This document shows positions 15,815 to 23,982 of a stretch of 46,297 bases of DNA, piece after piece; positions within the stretch are counted from its first letter, which is position 1, and every line of letters starts with the position of its first letter. Both the position numbers and the translations under genes were made by a program. The notes below the pieces were generated by a model. It was given only the letters and a program-made list of their open reading frames with translations. It was not told the origin of the DNA and made no database searches. Source of the stretch: JAAZNF01 sp964561025. Lineage in GTDB: Bacteria > Myxococcota > B64-G9. The stretch spans positions 1 through 46,297 of the forward strand of contig CAZLNM010000027.1 of assembly GCA_964561025.1 (NCBI GenBank), given 5' to 3'.

Positions 15815-16684
15815 TCAATACGTCAACAGATCACCGATTTTGGTAGCGTTGAGGATGTTGTGCCGGGCGCAATAAACCCCGTCGTTGTCGCCGCAGCAAT
15901 TGGAGCAAACACCGCAGTTCGTCTCCGTCGAGGAGTTGCAGGAGGTATAGCAGACCTGCCGCCCGTTGGTGTAGTAGCGGCAGGTGGGCGTGGTGTTCGA
16001 ATCCGACACGCCGTACTGTCCGAGGCAATTCGAGACACAGGACTGGTAGCTCCCGGTCTGGCTCGGGAATTGATACACCGACACACCCGCCAGGCGCAGG
16101 GTGCGGTAGTCGCCGTTGACGAGCATGGTATCCGCGCGCGCGGAGAGCTGGGCCTGGGTGGCGATGTCGGCGGCAACGGCGTGGGCGGCCTCGTCGGCGG
16201 CGGCGGCGTGGGTAGCGTTGTCGGCGGCCGCGGCGTGGGTGGCGCTGTCGGCGGTGGCGGCGTGATCGGCCTCGGCGGCGTGGTCGGCCTCGGCGGCGCG
16301 CTGGGCGCTCTGGCTATGGTAGGCGTACGGCACCGGGGCCACCGCGATGCGCGGGGTGAGCGTCTCGCCCTCGACGGTGACCTCCAGGTACAGCGGCCCG
16401 TCGCGGAACATGGCCGGGTCGAGGGTGGTTCGCTGGCCCAGCTCCACCTTGAATACCCCGTCGCGGGCCAGCACCGAGAGCGCGTCCTCGGACCACAGGG
16501 CGCTGCCGCCGCTCGGCTCGCGGAAGAACTCGATCTTCAGAACCACGATGCCCTGGACGGGCTTTCCCTCCACGTCCAGCAGGCGCCCCTGGTAGTGCAG
16601 CCGCGCGGGGACGTCCGCGCCCGAGGAACGCCGGGCGAACGAGAGCAACGATAGCGCCGCAATGATCGTGCAAAAGGCTTTCAT
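15815..16684 (-). CDS. Secreted protein with Ala-rich repeat stalk and Cys-rich C-terminus
   Basis: 289 residues, start ATG 16684 with GGAGGG seven bases upstream. Signal peptide through about residue 23. The N-terminal domain (L-H-Y-Q-G-R-L-L-D-V-E-G-K-P-V, V-P-Y-A-Y-H-S-Q-S-A) is a common bacterial surface/fibre-protein module of unknown function. Residues 131-178 are Ala-rich repeats of six and nine residues (A-E-A-D-H-A; A-T-A-D-S-A-T-H-A; A-A-A-D-N-A-T-H-A) that could form a coiled stalk. The C-terminus (216-272) holds ten cysteines, including C-G-V-C-S-N-C-C, probably disulfide-linked. No enzymatic motif recognised. Confidence 0.75.
   Translation of the reverse strand: MKAFCTIIAALSLLSFARRSSGADVPARLHYQGRLLDVEGKPVQGIVVLKIEFFREPSGGSALWSEDALSVLARDGVFKVELGQRTTLDPAMFRDGPLYLEVTVEGETLTPRIAVAPVPYAYHSQSAQRAAEADHAAEADHAATADSATHAAAADNATHAAAADEAAHAVAADIATQAQLSARADTMLVNGDYRTLRLAGVSVYQFPSQTGSYQSCVSNCLGQYGVSDSNTTPTCRYYTNGRQVCYTSCNSSTETNCGVCSNCCGDNDGVYCARHNILNATKIGDLLTY
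16151..16294 (-). repeat. Short in-gene tandem repeats encoding an Ala/Asp stalk
   Basis: Encodes residues 131-178 of the preceding entry: two 6-residue and about four 9-residue units with A-D at a fixed place. The DNA is correspondingly repetitive and GC-rich, a possible site of copy-number change. Confidence 0.6.
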
Positions 16685-16811
16685 CGGCCGGCCCTCCATC
16701 CTTCTCGTGACTCGGATGATTATAAGTTCTCGGCGCGCCCGGATCAACGCGGGCCTTGAACGGCGCGCGCCCGGCCTGGTATGGTGCGACCCGCGCAACC
16801 CGGGAGGCGCC

Positions 16812-18557
16812 TTGAGCGTCGAGGAGATCATCGAAAGCTTCGACCGAAACGGCGTGCTGGGCGAGTTCTCCGGCATCACTTACCCCGAGGCCGACGCGCG
16901 CACTCGCGCCGCGGTGCGCGCCATGCAGGAGCTTCTTGCACAGAGCCGCGCCCGGGCCGCCGCCGAGAACCACCTCGTCGAGATCCCGGCTCACATAGTG
17001 TCGGGGACCAACGGCGGCGACACCTACCGGGTGCATCCCGACGGGCGCGTCGAGCGCGTCCTCGAGCGATTCCCGGAGGTCGAGCGCAGGTTCGCCTCCG
17101 TCCCCTGCGCCTCCGGCGAGCAGATCGCGCCCCTCGAGGAGGCCCGGCCGGTGTTTCTGCGCTGCGCCTACAACGGGCTGTGGTCGCCCTCGGGCACCAA
17201 CTGGCAGCCGGTGCGCTGCCTGGAGCTCGGGCCCGATGAGGCGGCGCGCGCCGGCCTCTCCCCCGCGCCCGGCGGCGGCCTGTTGGTGCTGTGCCGGGAC
17301 CGCTACGACTCGATCCTGGGCGACGTGGCCCGCCTGTGCGGCATCTGTCAGGACTCGCACGCCGAGGACATCGACCTGGGCATCTTTCACCTGTGCGCCG
17401 AGCAGACGGCGCGCTTCCACCACGCCACGCTCGCGAGCCGCCGCATCCTCGCTCCCGAGCGCGAGGGCGTGACCCGGGTCGCGCTCGCTTCGCTCGAGGA
17501 GCGCCGGCCGCGGCTCTCCGAGCGGGGCCAGGCGGCGGCGCGCGCCCTGGCCGATTCGCTTCTTGTGGGCCGCCACGCGCCGGTGTTCTTTCTTACGCTT
17601 CGCCTCTCGCGGGAGCTTGCGCTCGACCCGCGCGCTCCGGGGGGGATCGCGGCCAGCGACTTCGACCGGCTGGTCGAGGCCCGCTCCACCCAGCGCGTGT
17701 GCTCGGCCGCGCCGCTCGAGGAGGCGGAGCTGCTCGAGCTGTGGCGGCGCTCGCTCCCTTGGCTTGGCGCCGACGCCCGGTCCGCCCTGGATTTCCCGGT
17801 CTTTCCGCGCGAGCATCCTCTGGTGGCCGCGGTGGGCCAGGCCATGCACCGGGCCATCGAGGGCGACGGAAGCCGGCCCGGCCTGGTGGGCGCCGCCTGC
17901 GCGCAAAGCCTCCAGCGGTATCTGGCCAACTGCCCCGAGCTTCCCGAGGATCTTTGCGCCTATACAAGCCAAGCCGACTGCGCTCAGGACGTACCCTTGC
18001 CGGCGCGCCTGATCCCGCCGCACCTCGCCGCCAGGCTGTGCGAGGGCGGGCAGTTCCGGGAGGAGGACGGCTTTCTGCTGGACCATCGCGGACGGAAGCT
18101 CTCGTCCGAGCGCCTGATGAAGCTGGTGCGCATGATCGCCCGCTCGTTCGGCAAGTACTTCCTCTCCTTCAAGAACACCCACCCGCTCCTCGGCATCCTG
18201 CGCTACCTCGATCCCGGCGAACCGGCGCGGCGCCGGGAGCTCTTCTTCGAGGCGGGGCGGGCGGTGGCGGCCATGACCTACCTCGCCCGCGCGCGCGGGC
18301 TGGTCTCCATCATCAAGTCCGGCCCGGTGGAGCTCGCCCGCGACGACTTGCAGGCGCTCGCCGCCACCCACGCGCCGCGGCCTGACGCCACCTCCTTGCC
18401 GTGCCCGCTGCTCACCTTCCAGCTCGGCTCGCCGCTGCCGCCGGACGAGCGCGTGTGCGCCGGCCAGCCCGACGAGCACGACGGGCTCGCGGAGCGCATG
18501 CTCGACCGCCGCGCGCCCCGGGCCCGCCTGAGCGAGCACTACCTCCCGCGGGTGTGA
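16812..18557 (+). CDS. Tandem nitroreductase-like protein, 581 aa
   Basis: Soluble protein. I set the start at TTG 16812, which has GGGAGG four bases upstream; the open frame from 16662 overlaps the opposite gene and lacks a site. The first half has S-P-S-G-T-N-W-Q-P-V-R, which matches the nitroreductase FMN loop (A-P-S-x-x-N-x-Q-P-W-R). The second half has E-A-R-S-T-Q-R, like the N-terminal R-x-S-x-R FMN motif, a G-R-A-V-A-A-M-T-Y-L-A-R-A-R-G-L helix and a terminal L-L-T-F-Q-L-G-S-P-L-P strand. This suggests two nitroreductase-like lobes in one chain, with FMN motifs split between them. A C-G-I-C motif near residue 177 is extra. Substrate unknown. A fold search would decide it. Confidence 0.5.
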   Translation: MSVEEIIESFDRNGVLGEFSGITYPEADARTRAAVRAMQELLAQSRARAAAENHLVEIPAHIVSGTNGGDTYRVHPDGRVERVLERFPEVERRFASVPCASGEQIAPLEEARPVFLRCAYNGLWSPSGTNWQPVRCLELGPDEAARAGLSPAPGGGLLVLCRDRYDSILGDVARLCGICQDSHAEDIDLGIFHLCAEQTARFHHATLASRRILAPEREGVTRVALASLEERRPRLSERGQAAARALADSLLVGRHAPVFFLTLRLSRELALDPRAPGGIAASDFDRLVEARSTQRVCSAAPLEEAELLELWRRSLPWLGADARSALDFPVFPREHPLVAAVGQAMHRAIEGDGSRPGLVGAACAQSLQRYLANCPELPEDLCAYTSQADCAQDVPLPARLIPPHLAARLCEGGQFREEDGFLLDHRGRKLSSERLMKLVRMIARSFGKYFLSFKNTHPLLGILRYLDPGEPARRRELFFEAGRAVAAMTYLARARGLVSIIKSGPVELARDDLQALAATHAPRPDATSLPCPLLTFQLGSPLPPDERVCAGQPDEHDGLAERMLDRRAPRARLSEHYLPRV

Positions 18558-18659
18558 CGGCGCGTCCCCGCTCATCTCGCCGACTTGCATCCGAAGATCC
18601 GCTTTGCTAATTTCTCTATGCCCCACGCGAGAGCGCCCAACGCCGCGAGGTGTCTGGGG

Positions 18660-18893
18660 ATGCCGATCCACGAGGACATGCAGAAAGCGTTGGAAGCGTA
18701 CCTGGGGCACCACAACGCCATCAACGCCATCAAGACCTTCTCCCAGCGTACGGTGGGTAAAACCCCGGAAGCCCTGACCCGGGAGGACGTGCCCCACCTC
18801 CTCGACGCCCTGCGGCCCATGTTGAACACCCTGGTGGGGCAGGACACCGCCCACCGCATCCTCGACGACATCCGGCGAAAGGTCCTGGCATGA
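18660..18893 (+). CDS. Small hypothetical protein, 77 aa
   Basis: Helical, charged protein (K-A-L-E-A-Y-L-G-H-H-N-A-I to L-V-G-Q-D-T-A-H-R-I-L-D-D-I). It contains T-P-E-A-L-T-R-E-D-V-P-H-L-L-D-A-L-R-P-M-L, a pattern I associate with small conserved deltaproteobacterial proteins of unknown function. The start is uncertain: ATG 18660 is preceded by GAGG at longer spacing, and in-frame starts also exist at 18618 (ATG) and 18585 (TTG). Its stop overlaps the next start (ATGA), so the two are translationally coupled. Confidence 0.6.
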   Translation: MPIHEDMQKALEAYLGHHNAINAIKTFSQRTVGKTPEALTREDVPHLLDALRPMLNTLVGQDTAHRILDDIRRKVLA

Positions 18894-19693
18894 GAATCGG
18901 CCTTTGGGTGGGGGCGCCGCTGCTGTGGGCGGCGCTTTTGGTGCTCGGCGATCTCTGGCTGTTCGGCACCCCGGCCCACCCGATCTTCTTGCGCATCGAG
19001 ATCGAGCTGGCCAAGACGCTCTCGGCGGCGGGCATGTTCGCCGCGGCCTTCTCGTTCCGGCGGGGCGACTATTTGCGGCGGGCCTGGATCCTCTCGGCAA
19101 TGTGCATGGTTTTTCTGCTGCTGCGGGACGTGTTCTTGATCCCCTGGTTCGAGACCATTTCCCTCCCCATCGACACCATCCGCGGAATGCTGGTGGTGCT
19201 GGCCAACGCCAGTCTGGTGTGGGGCACCTTCCTGCTGGCGCGCGCCTGGAAGGTGGCCGGCCTGGAGCTCCCCGGCACCCGGGCCAGTCGGCACCTGGTG
19301 TTCGCGGCGGCGGTGGTGTGGACGTTGCTCATCGCCGGCCCGGCCATCGTGTCCAACTTCCAGACCTTGCTGCGCGGCGACCCGGAGGGCCTGGTCGGCA
19401 TGACCTCCAGCATCGGCGACGTGGCCGCGTTGATCCTGATCGCGCCGCTGCTCTTTACCGCGCTGGCGCTGCGCGGCGGCTCGCTGAGCCTCCCCTGGTG
19501 GCTGCTCACCGCCTCCATGGTGGGATGGTTGTTCTATGACGCCACGCTGGAGATGCTGCCGTACCTGAACGTGTCGCCGCACGCGGTCCGGCTCACCTCC
19601 GAGTTCTTCCGCGCCCTGGGGTGCCTGTTCGGCATGGGCGCCGGCCTGGCCCAGGCCCGCATCGTGCGCGCGGCGGGGCGTCCGTCCGGTTGA
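18890..19693 (+). CDS. Seven-helix integral membrane protein of unknown function
   Basis: 267 residues with about seven hydrophobic helices and short loops. Recognisable segments are L-W-A-A-L-L-V-L-G-D-L-W-L-F, A-M-C-M-V-F-L-L-L-R-D-V-F, V-V-L-A-N-A-S-L-V-W-G-T-F and W-W-L-L-T-A-S-M-V-G-W-L-F-Y-D. No catalytic or channel signature is seen. The start overlaps the upstream stop as ATGA. The stop codon overlaps the -35 of the tRNA promoter. It could be a sensor membrane domain, but nothing else is fused to it. Confidence 0.75.
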   Translation: MRIGLWVGAPLLWAALLVLGDLWLFGTPAHPIFLRIEIELAKTLSAAGMFAAAFSFRRGDYLRRAWILSAMCMVFLLLRDVFLIPWFETISLPIDTIRGMLVVLANASLVWGTFLLARAWKVAGLELPGTRASRHLVFAAAVVWTLLIAGPAIVSNFQTLLRGDPEGLVGMTSSIGDVAALILIAPLLFTALALRGGSLSLPWWLLTASMVGWLFYDATLEMLPYLNVSPHAVRLTSEFFRALGCLFGMGAGLAQARIVRAAGRPSG

Positions 19694-19718
19694 CAGTTCT
19701 CGCGCGGGCGGGTAGACA
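19690..19718 (+). promoter_or_regulatory. Predicted promoter of tRNA-Arg
   Basis: -35 TTGACA (19690-19695), 17-bp spacer, weak -10 TAGACA (19713-19718). It would start transcription about 80 bases upstream of the tRNA. Confidence 0.45.
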
Positions 19719-19806
19719 AGGGCCGTCCGTTCCGCCGCGGCGAATCCGCCTCGGGCGAGGGGCCGCGAGCCGGCGCCTCACGCGAAAGCGCGCGTGGAAC
19801 GGTCTT

Positions 19807-19880
19807 GCGCCTGTAGCTCACTTGGATAGAGCAACGGCCTTCTAAGCCGTGGGCAGCAGGTTCGAATCCTGCCAGGCGCG
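19807..19880 (+). tRNA. tRNA-Arg (anticodon UCU)
   Basis: A complete cloverleaf can be folded by eye. Acceptor GCGCCTG/CAGGCGC with discriminator G. D-arm GCTC/GAGC. Anticodon stem ACGGC/GCCGT with loop CTTCTAA, giving anticodon TCT. Variable loop GGGCA. T-arm GCAGG-TTCGAAT-CCTGC. CCA is not encoded. It reads the AGA codon, rare in this GC-rich sequence. No integrase gene or duplicated 3' end is seen beside it, so there is no sign that it serves as an integration site here. Confidence 0.97.
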
Positions 19881-19926
19881 TAGCCGCGGACGAACAGGTG
19901 GCGGCGCGGACGCGAGCGAGGAAGCC

Positions 19927-20328
19927 ATGGTAGAGATCCACATCGAGTACACGGGAAAATTGCGGACCCGGGCCGTGCACGGCCCCTCGGGCACGGTGCT
20001 CGAGACCGACGCCCCCACCGACAACCAGGGCCTGGGCGAGCGCTTCTCGCCGACCGACCTCTTGGCCACCGCGCTCGGCTCCTGCGCCCTGACCATCATG
20101 GGCATCGCCGCCCGCAAGATGGGCGCCTCGCTCGAAGGCGCCCGGGTGCGGGTGGAGAAGCACATGGTCGATCAGCCCGTGCGGCGCATCGGCCGGCTGG
20201 TGGTGGAGTACCGGCTGCCCGCGACCCTCACGCCGCCGCAGCGCGCCACCCTGGAGAAGATCGCCACCGCGTGCCCGGTGTTTCGCAGCCTGCACCCCGA
20301 CATCCAGATCGAAAATCGTTTTGTGTGA
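19927..20328 (+). CDS. OsmC/Ohr family peroxide-reductase-like protein
   Basis: 133 residues. The two redox cysteines of the OsmC family are present: Cys53 in G-S-C-A-L-T-I-M and Cys116 in T-A-C-P-V-F-R-S-L. The preceding motif S-P-T-D-L-L-A-T-A-L is also typical. The protein probably reduces organic hydroperoxides in the cytoplasm, perhaps with a lipoylated donor; substrate preference cannot be read from the sequence. Start ATG 19927 has GAGGA just upstream. It begins 46 bp after the tRNA and may be read from the same promoter. Confidence 0.88.
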   Translation: MVEIHIEYTGKLRTRAVHGPSGTVLETDAPTDNQGLGERFSPTDLLATALGSCALTIMGIAARKMGASLEGARVRVEKHMVDQPVRRIGRLVVEYRLPATLTPPQRATLEKIATACPVFRSLHPDIQIENRFV

Positions 20329-20343
20329 GCCCACGAGCGACCG

Positions 20344-21189
20344 ATGAGCCGAGGCAAACCTTCGCCCGAAAGGTTCCCGGCGCCCTTCCTCAAGTGGGCC
20401 GGCGGCAAGAGGCAGCTCCTCCCGGCGCTCATGGCGCACCTGCCGGAGCGTATCGTCAATTACCACGAACCCTTCCTGGGCGGCGGGGCGCTGTTCTTCG
20501 GGCTGGTGCGGGCCGGCCTCCTCGCCGGTCACAAGGCGTTCCTTTCGGACACCAACCCAGAGCTCATCGCCGCCTACCGCGCCATTCAGCACGACGTCGA
20601 GGCGGTGATCTCCTGCCTGCGGCGCCACCGCCACGACCGGGCCGAGTTCTACCGGGTGCGCGAGCAGGACTGGCGCGCGCTCTCGCCCCCCGAGGCCGCG
20701 GCGCGCACCATCTACCTCAACCGCACCGGCTTCAACGGCCTGTACCGGGTGAACCGCCAGGGCCGCTTCAACGTGCCGTTCGGCAGGTACAAGAACCCGA
20801 GGTTCTGCGACGAGGACAACCTGCGGGCGGTGTCGCGGGCGCTTCGTAAGGTCATGCTCTTCCAAGAACCCTTCGAGGGGGTTCTTGCGCGCGCCCGGCG
20901 CGGCGACCTGGTGTACTTCGATCCGCCCTACCTGCCGCTCTCCCCGACGGCCTCCTTCGTGTCCTACGCCAAGGACGGGTTCTCCCCCGAGGACCAGGAG
21001 CGCCTGGCCGAGACCTTCGAGGAACTTACGCATCGGGGTGTGCGGGTCATGCTCTCGAACTCCGCGGTTCCCTGGGTGCGCCGACGCTACCAGGGACACC
21101 GCATCCACGAGGTCCTGGCGCGCCGCAACGTGAACTCCAAGGCCGCGCGGCGGGGGCCCATCAAGGAATTGCTCGTCACGAGTTATTGA
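20344..21189 (+). CDS. dam: Dam-type DNA adenine-N6 methyltransferase, orphan
   Basis: 281-residue alpha-class adenine methyltransferase. The SAM motif is F-L-K-W-A-G-G-K near the N-terminus with P-F-L-G-G-G-A-L-F-F following. The catalytic motif D-P-P-Y is at 193-196. The target-recognition segment N-R-T-G-F-N-G-L-Y-R-V-N with F-N-V-P-F-G-R-Y-K-N-P closely resembles E. coli Dam and M.DpnII, so GATC is the expected site (inference). No restriction endonuclease gene is adjacent, so it is probably an orphan methylase acting in repair, replication timing or gene regulation. It lies 15 bp after the OsmC gene. Confidence 0.92.
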   Translation: MSRGKPSPERFPAPFLKWAGGKRQLLPALMAHLPERIVNYHEPFLGGGALFFGLVRAGLLAGHKAFLSDTNPELIAAYRAIQHDVEAVISCLRRHRHDRAEFYRVREQDWRALSPPEAAARTIYLNRTGFNGLYRVNRQGRFNVPFGRYKNPRFCDEDNLRAVSRALRKVMLFQEPFEGVLARARRGDLVYFDPPYLPLSPTASFVSYAKDGFSPEDQERLAETFEELTHRGVRVMLSNSAVPWVRRRYQGHRIHEVLARRNVNSKAARRGPIKELLVTSY

Positions 21190-21211
21190 AAGGTTCCGCC
21201 CCCTCCCCGCC

Positions 21212-21958
21212 TCACGGCCCGCAGGTGCCGAGCGGCTCCTCGCAGGTTCCGGGAGGCTCGATATCCAGGCACTGGGTGCCGCTCCCGGTCACGCAACACC
21301 GCTTGAAGTCTTCGCACTGCAACCACAGGCCGCACTCGGTAGCCGTGGGCATGCGGCAATACAGGTCCTGCGCGCATTGGAGAGAAAAGAATGTGCAGCG
21401 CTGCGATACCGGCCCGCTGCCGGCACACATGGCGGTATCGGGCTGGCAGGTCCCGCCGGAAGCGATGCGCGCCTTGCACTTTGCAGTGTCATGGTCGCAG
21501 AAAAGCCCCACCTGACAATCCCCGGTGCCCTGACAGGCGTCACCCTCCTTGCCGACGGACTGGCAGGTCCGCTTCCCACCGCCCGCGTCGGCGCACACCC
21601 CCCCGCCCTGACACACGAAAGGCCCGGTGTAGGTGGCCGCGCACTCGCCGCCCGGCGGCACGGTGGCAAGGCAGGTGAACTCGGAGCGGATGGCCGCCTG
21701 GCCGCAGAAGGCACCGTCCTCGCAGGTGTTGACGTCACGATCGCTCGCAAACTCGCACTTCTGGTTGAGCTTCGCCTTCGCCTTGCACGCGTACACGATG
21801 CGGCCGGCCGCCAGATCCTCGAGCGTCATGTCCAGTGTGCAGTACTCGCTCGCGCCGCAGCCCGCCGCGAGCGTGCAACTGGACTTTCCGCCACCGCCAC
21901 AGGCCAGCGCCAGAAAAGAAAAAATCCCGACCACCACCACTGCCAGCGCCTTCTTCAT
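21212..21958 (-). CDS. Cys-rich predicted lipoprotein, 248 aa
   Basis: Start ATG 21958 with AAGGAGGGG upstream; the longer open frame to 22036 is unsupported. Signal M-K-K-A-L-A-V-V-V-V-G-I-F-S-F-L-A-L-A-C puts the lipid on Cys20. About 30 cysteines recur in loose modules such as C-Q-G-T-G-D-C-Q-V-G-L-F-C-D and G-Q-C/G-E-C-type turns, a pattern widespread in myxobacterial surface lipoproteins. The protein is probably extracellular and disulfide-rich. No binding partner can be named. It is divergent from the AgmX-like gene. Confidence 0.8.
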   Translation of the reverse strand: MKKALAVVVVGIFSFLALACGGGGKSSCTLAAGCGASEYCTLDMTLEDLAAGRIVYACKAKAKLNQKCEFASDRDVNTCEDGAFCGQAAIRSEFTCLATVPPGGECAATYTGPFVCQGGGVCADAGGGKRTCQSVGKEGDACQGTGDCQVGLFCDHDTAKCKARIASGGTCQPDTAMCAGSGPVSQRCTFFSLQCAQDLYCRMPTATECGLWLQCEDFKRCCVTGSGTQCLDIEPPGTCEEPLGTCGP

Positions 21959-22035
21959 GCGACCCCTCCTTGTTTGATCTAGAACCAACCATAAAAGACT
22001 GTATGTCCGCAAGAACCAGGCAGCCGATCTTGCCA

Positions 22036-22064
22036 TTGCGGTCTCGCTCCGGGTCCGTTACATT
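22036..22064 (+). promoter_or_regulatory. Predicted promoter of the AgmX-like gene
   Basis: -35 TTGCGG (22036-22041), 17-bp spacer, -10 TACATT (22059-22064), 27 bases before ATG 22091, which has GGAGG as its ribosome site. Confidence 0.4.
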
Positions 22065-22090
22065 CTTGAAGGATTCGTTCGGAGGTTGCC

Positions 22091-22786
22091 ATGGATCGAG
22101 GCGGTCGCTTGGCGCTGCTCGTCCTGCTCGCGGTGGTCGCGGGTCTCGTCGCGGCGTACTTTCTGCTCACGCAGGAACCCGATCCGGTTGCGCCGCCGGG
22201 CGTCCCTCCTCTCTCCGCGGTCGCGAACCTTCCCGCCGAGCGCCTGGTGACGGAACCCCGGCTCCCCGGAACATTGGAGGCGGGGACCGACGACCGAGCC
22301 GGCGGGGCCACTCCCCTTCCCCGCCCGCCGCGAAGCGCCCTGGATCCGAAGGAGCGCGCCATCCTGCTCGCCGCCCTGCTCTCCCGCATCGACGCCGCGC
22401 CCGGCGCGCGCGGCCCGGAGAGCGGAGGCGCGGGCGAACCCGCCGCCCCAGCCACAGCAAGCGCCGGATCGCTGTCCAAGGAGTACATCCAGGAGCAGAT
22501 CCGGGAGATCCTCCCGCTGGTCAAGCAGTGCTACGAGCAGGCGCTCCTTGCGCACCCGGAAACGGCCGGCAAGCTGGTGGTGCGCTTTTCTATCGTGGGC
22601 GATCCCGAGCTGGGCGGCCTCATCGAGCAGAGCGAGATCGTCGATACCGAGGGCGGCGCCGCGGACGAGGGCCTTTCGACGTGCGTGCGCGAGACCATGT
22701 ACGCCTTGCGCCTCCAGGCCCCCGAGGGCGGCGGGCGGATGGTGGTGACCTACCCCTTCATCTTCCGGAGAAGCGGCGCGCGCTAG
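22091..22786 (+). CDS. Membrane-anchored protein with AgmX/PglI-type C-terminal (TonB-like) domain
   Basis: 231 residues. One N-terminal TM helix (L-A-L-L-V-L-L-A-V-V-A-G-L-V-A-A-Y-F) is followed by a Pro-rich periplasmic linker of about 100 residues. The C-terminal domain of about 95 residues (I-Q-E-Q-I-R-E-I-L-P-L-V-K-Q-C-Y-E-Q-A-L, then G-K-L-V-V-R-F-S-I, and S-T-C-V-R-E-T-M) has the two conserved cysteines of the AgmX/PglI family, proteins tied to gliding motility and cell-surface assembly in myxobacteria. The TonB-like fold suggests contact with an outer-membrane partner. It converges on the DUF2505 gene with a 4-bp overlap. Confidence 0.82.
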   Translation: MDRGGRLALLVLLAVVAGLVAAYFLLTQEPDPVAPPGVPPLSAVANLPAERLVTEPRLPGTLEAGTDDRAGGATPLPRPPRSALDPKERAILLAALLSRIDAAPGARGPESGGAGEPAAPATASAGSLSKEYIQEQIREILPLVKQCYEQALLAHPETAGKLVVRFSIVGDPELGGLIEQSEIVDTEGGAADEGLSTCVRETMYALRLQAPEGGGRMVVTYPFIFRRSGAR

Positions 22787-23289
22787 GACGAAGCTTCTCG
22801 CGAGCGGTGGTACTCCTCCAGCAGGTCCCCCGCCTTGCCCATGTTCTCCTTGACCCAGTCGACCAACCGGCGCTCGATGCGGCCGCCGATGAGCATGAGC
22901 TTCATGGTGACCTCGCCCTCGATGAAGCGCCGGACGTGCTCGCCGTTCGCACCACCGGGTTCGATCCGGCCCCGGCCCGAGGCCGAGAAGCGATTCACCG
23001 CCACGTTGGGCACGTACTCCCAGGTGAAGCTGTGCGCGGCGCGATCGATCACCATGCGCTCCTCGATGATGAGGCGCTCCACCTTGAGGAACTTCTGGGC
23101 CGCCTCGACGAGCATGCTCTCGGCCCGCACCACCCGGTGCAGCTTGCCGTCGATCTCCTCCGAGCGCAGGATGGCGCGCTCGAGCAGGTTGAGCCGCTTC
23201 TTGATCCAGTCGTTGTACTCGACGCTGAGTACCAGGTCGAAGTATTTTTCGAAAGGGACGCGGATGGTGTGCTCGACCTCGAAGTGCAT
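22783..23289 (-). CDS. DUF2505 family protein (START-like fold)
   Basis: 168 residues beginning M-H-F-E-V-E-H-T-I-R-V-P-F-E-K-Y-F-D, the typical start of DUF2505 proteins. These are predicted to adopt a helix-grip (START/polyketide-cyclase) fold that can bind a hydrophobic ligand. Further family-like segments are F-T-W-E-Y-V-P-N and I-E-G-E-V-T-M-K-L. Ribosome site GGGAGG five bases before ATG. It follows the sodA gene on the same strand after 75 bp. Ligand unknown. Confidence 0.8.
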   Translation of the reverse strand: MHFEVEHTIRVPFEKYFDLVLSVEYNDWIKKRLNLLERAILRSEEIDGKLHRVVRAESMLVEAAQKFLKVERLIIEERMVIDRAAHSFTWEYVPNVAVNRFSASGRGRIEPGGANGEHVRRFIEGEVTMKLMLIGGRIERRLVDWVKENMGKAGDLLEEYHRSREASS

Positions 23290-23364
23290 GGCGCCTCCCG
23301 GAGGTGGTCTGGCGCCATCTTAGGAAGGCGTCCGGCCAGGGTCAAGACCGGCCCATCGCGCTCC

Positions 23365-23982
23365 TCAGCGGCGCACGGCCTCCGCGTATCTTCGCGCCAC
23401 CTCGTCCCAGTTCACCAGGTTCCAGAAGGCCTTGACGTAGTCGGCGCGCTTGTTCTGGTACTTCAGATAGTAGGCGTGCTCCCACACGTCGAGACCGAGG
23501 ATGGGCACGCCCGAGCCGTCCATGAGCGGGTTGTCCTGGTTGGGGGTGCTGTGGACCAGCAGTTTGCCGTCCTTGACGGACAGCCAGGCCCAGCCGGAGC
23601 CGAAGCGTCCCATCGAGGCGGCTTCGAAGGTCTCCTTGAACTTCTCGAACGATCCGAAGGTCTTGTCGATGGCACCGGCCAGGTCGCCGGTGGGCTTTCC
23701 GCCCTTTCCCGGACCGAGCACGGTCCAGAACAACGAGTGGTTGAAGTGACCGCCGCCGTTGTTGCGCACGGCCGTCCGCTTCGGCTCGGGGATTTCGCCC
23801 AGGTTGCGCATGAGCTGCTCGATCACCATCCCGGACAGCGCCGGGGGCAGTCCCTCCAGCGCCTTGTTGAGGTTGTTGACGTAGGTCGCGTGGTGCGCGC
23901 CGTGGTGGATCTCCATGGTCCGCTTGTCGAAATGGGGTTCCAATGCGTCGTGGGCATAGGGAAGCTCGGGAAGAGTGAACAT
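23365..23982 (-). CDS. sodA: Superoxide dismutase, Mn type
   Basis: 205-residue Fe/Mn superoxide dismutase that converts superoxide to oxygen and hydrogen peroxide. Metal ligands are His26, His82 (N-H-S-L-F-W), Asp165 and His169 (D-V-W-E-H-A-Y-Y). Gly78 in G-G-H-F-N-H and Gln149 in N-Q-D occupy the positions that separate Mn from Fe enzymes, and both favour manganese. No signal peptide, so cytoplasmic. GGAGG lies about eight bases before ATG 23982. A 6-bp hairpin (24002-24017) sits in the likely 5' leader; its role is unknown. Confidence 0.95.
   Translation of the reverse strand: MFTLPELPYAHDALEPHFDKRTMEIHHGAHHATYVNNLNKALEGLPPALSGMVIEQLMRNLGEIPEPKRTAVRNNGGGHFNHSLFWTVLGPGKGGKPTGDLAGAIDKTFGSFEKFKETFEAASMGRFGSGWAWLSVKDGKLLVHSTPNQDNPLMDGSGVPILGLDVWEHAYYLKYQNKRADYVKAFWNLVNWDEVARRYAEAVRR

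Noticed and set aside
16314..19100. Long minus-strand open frame of 928 codons opposite the nitroreductase-like gene
   Set aside because: Arg/Gly/Ala-rich low-complexity translation without domains. It is the GC-driven shadow of real genes on the plus strand.
19807..19880. tRNA-Arg as a mobile-element attachment site
   Set aside because: No integrase gene or repeated tRNA 3' end was found in the flanking sequence.
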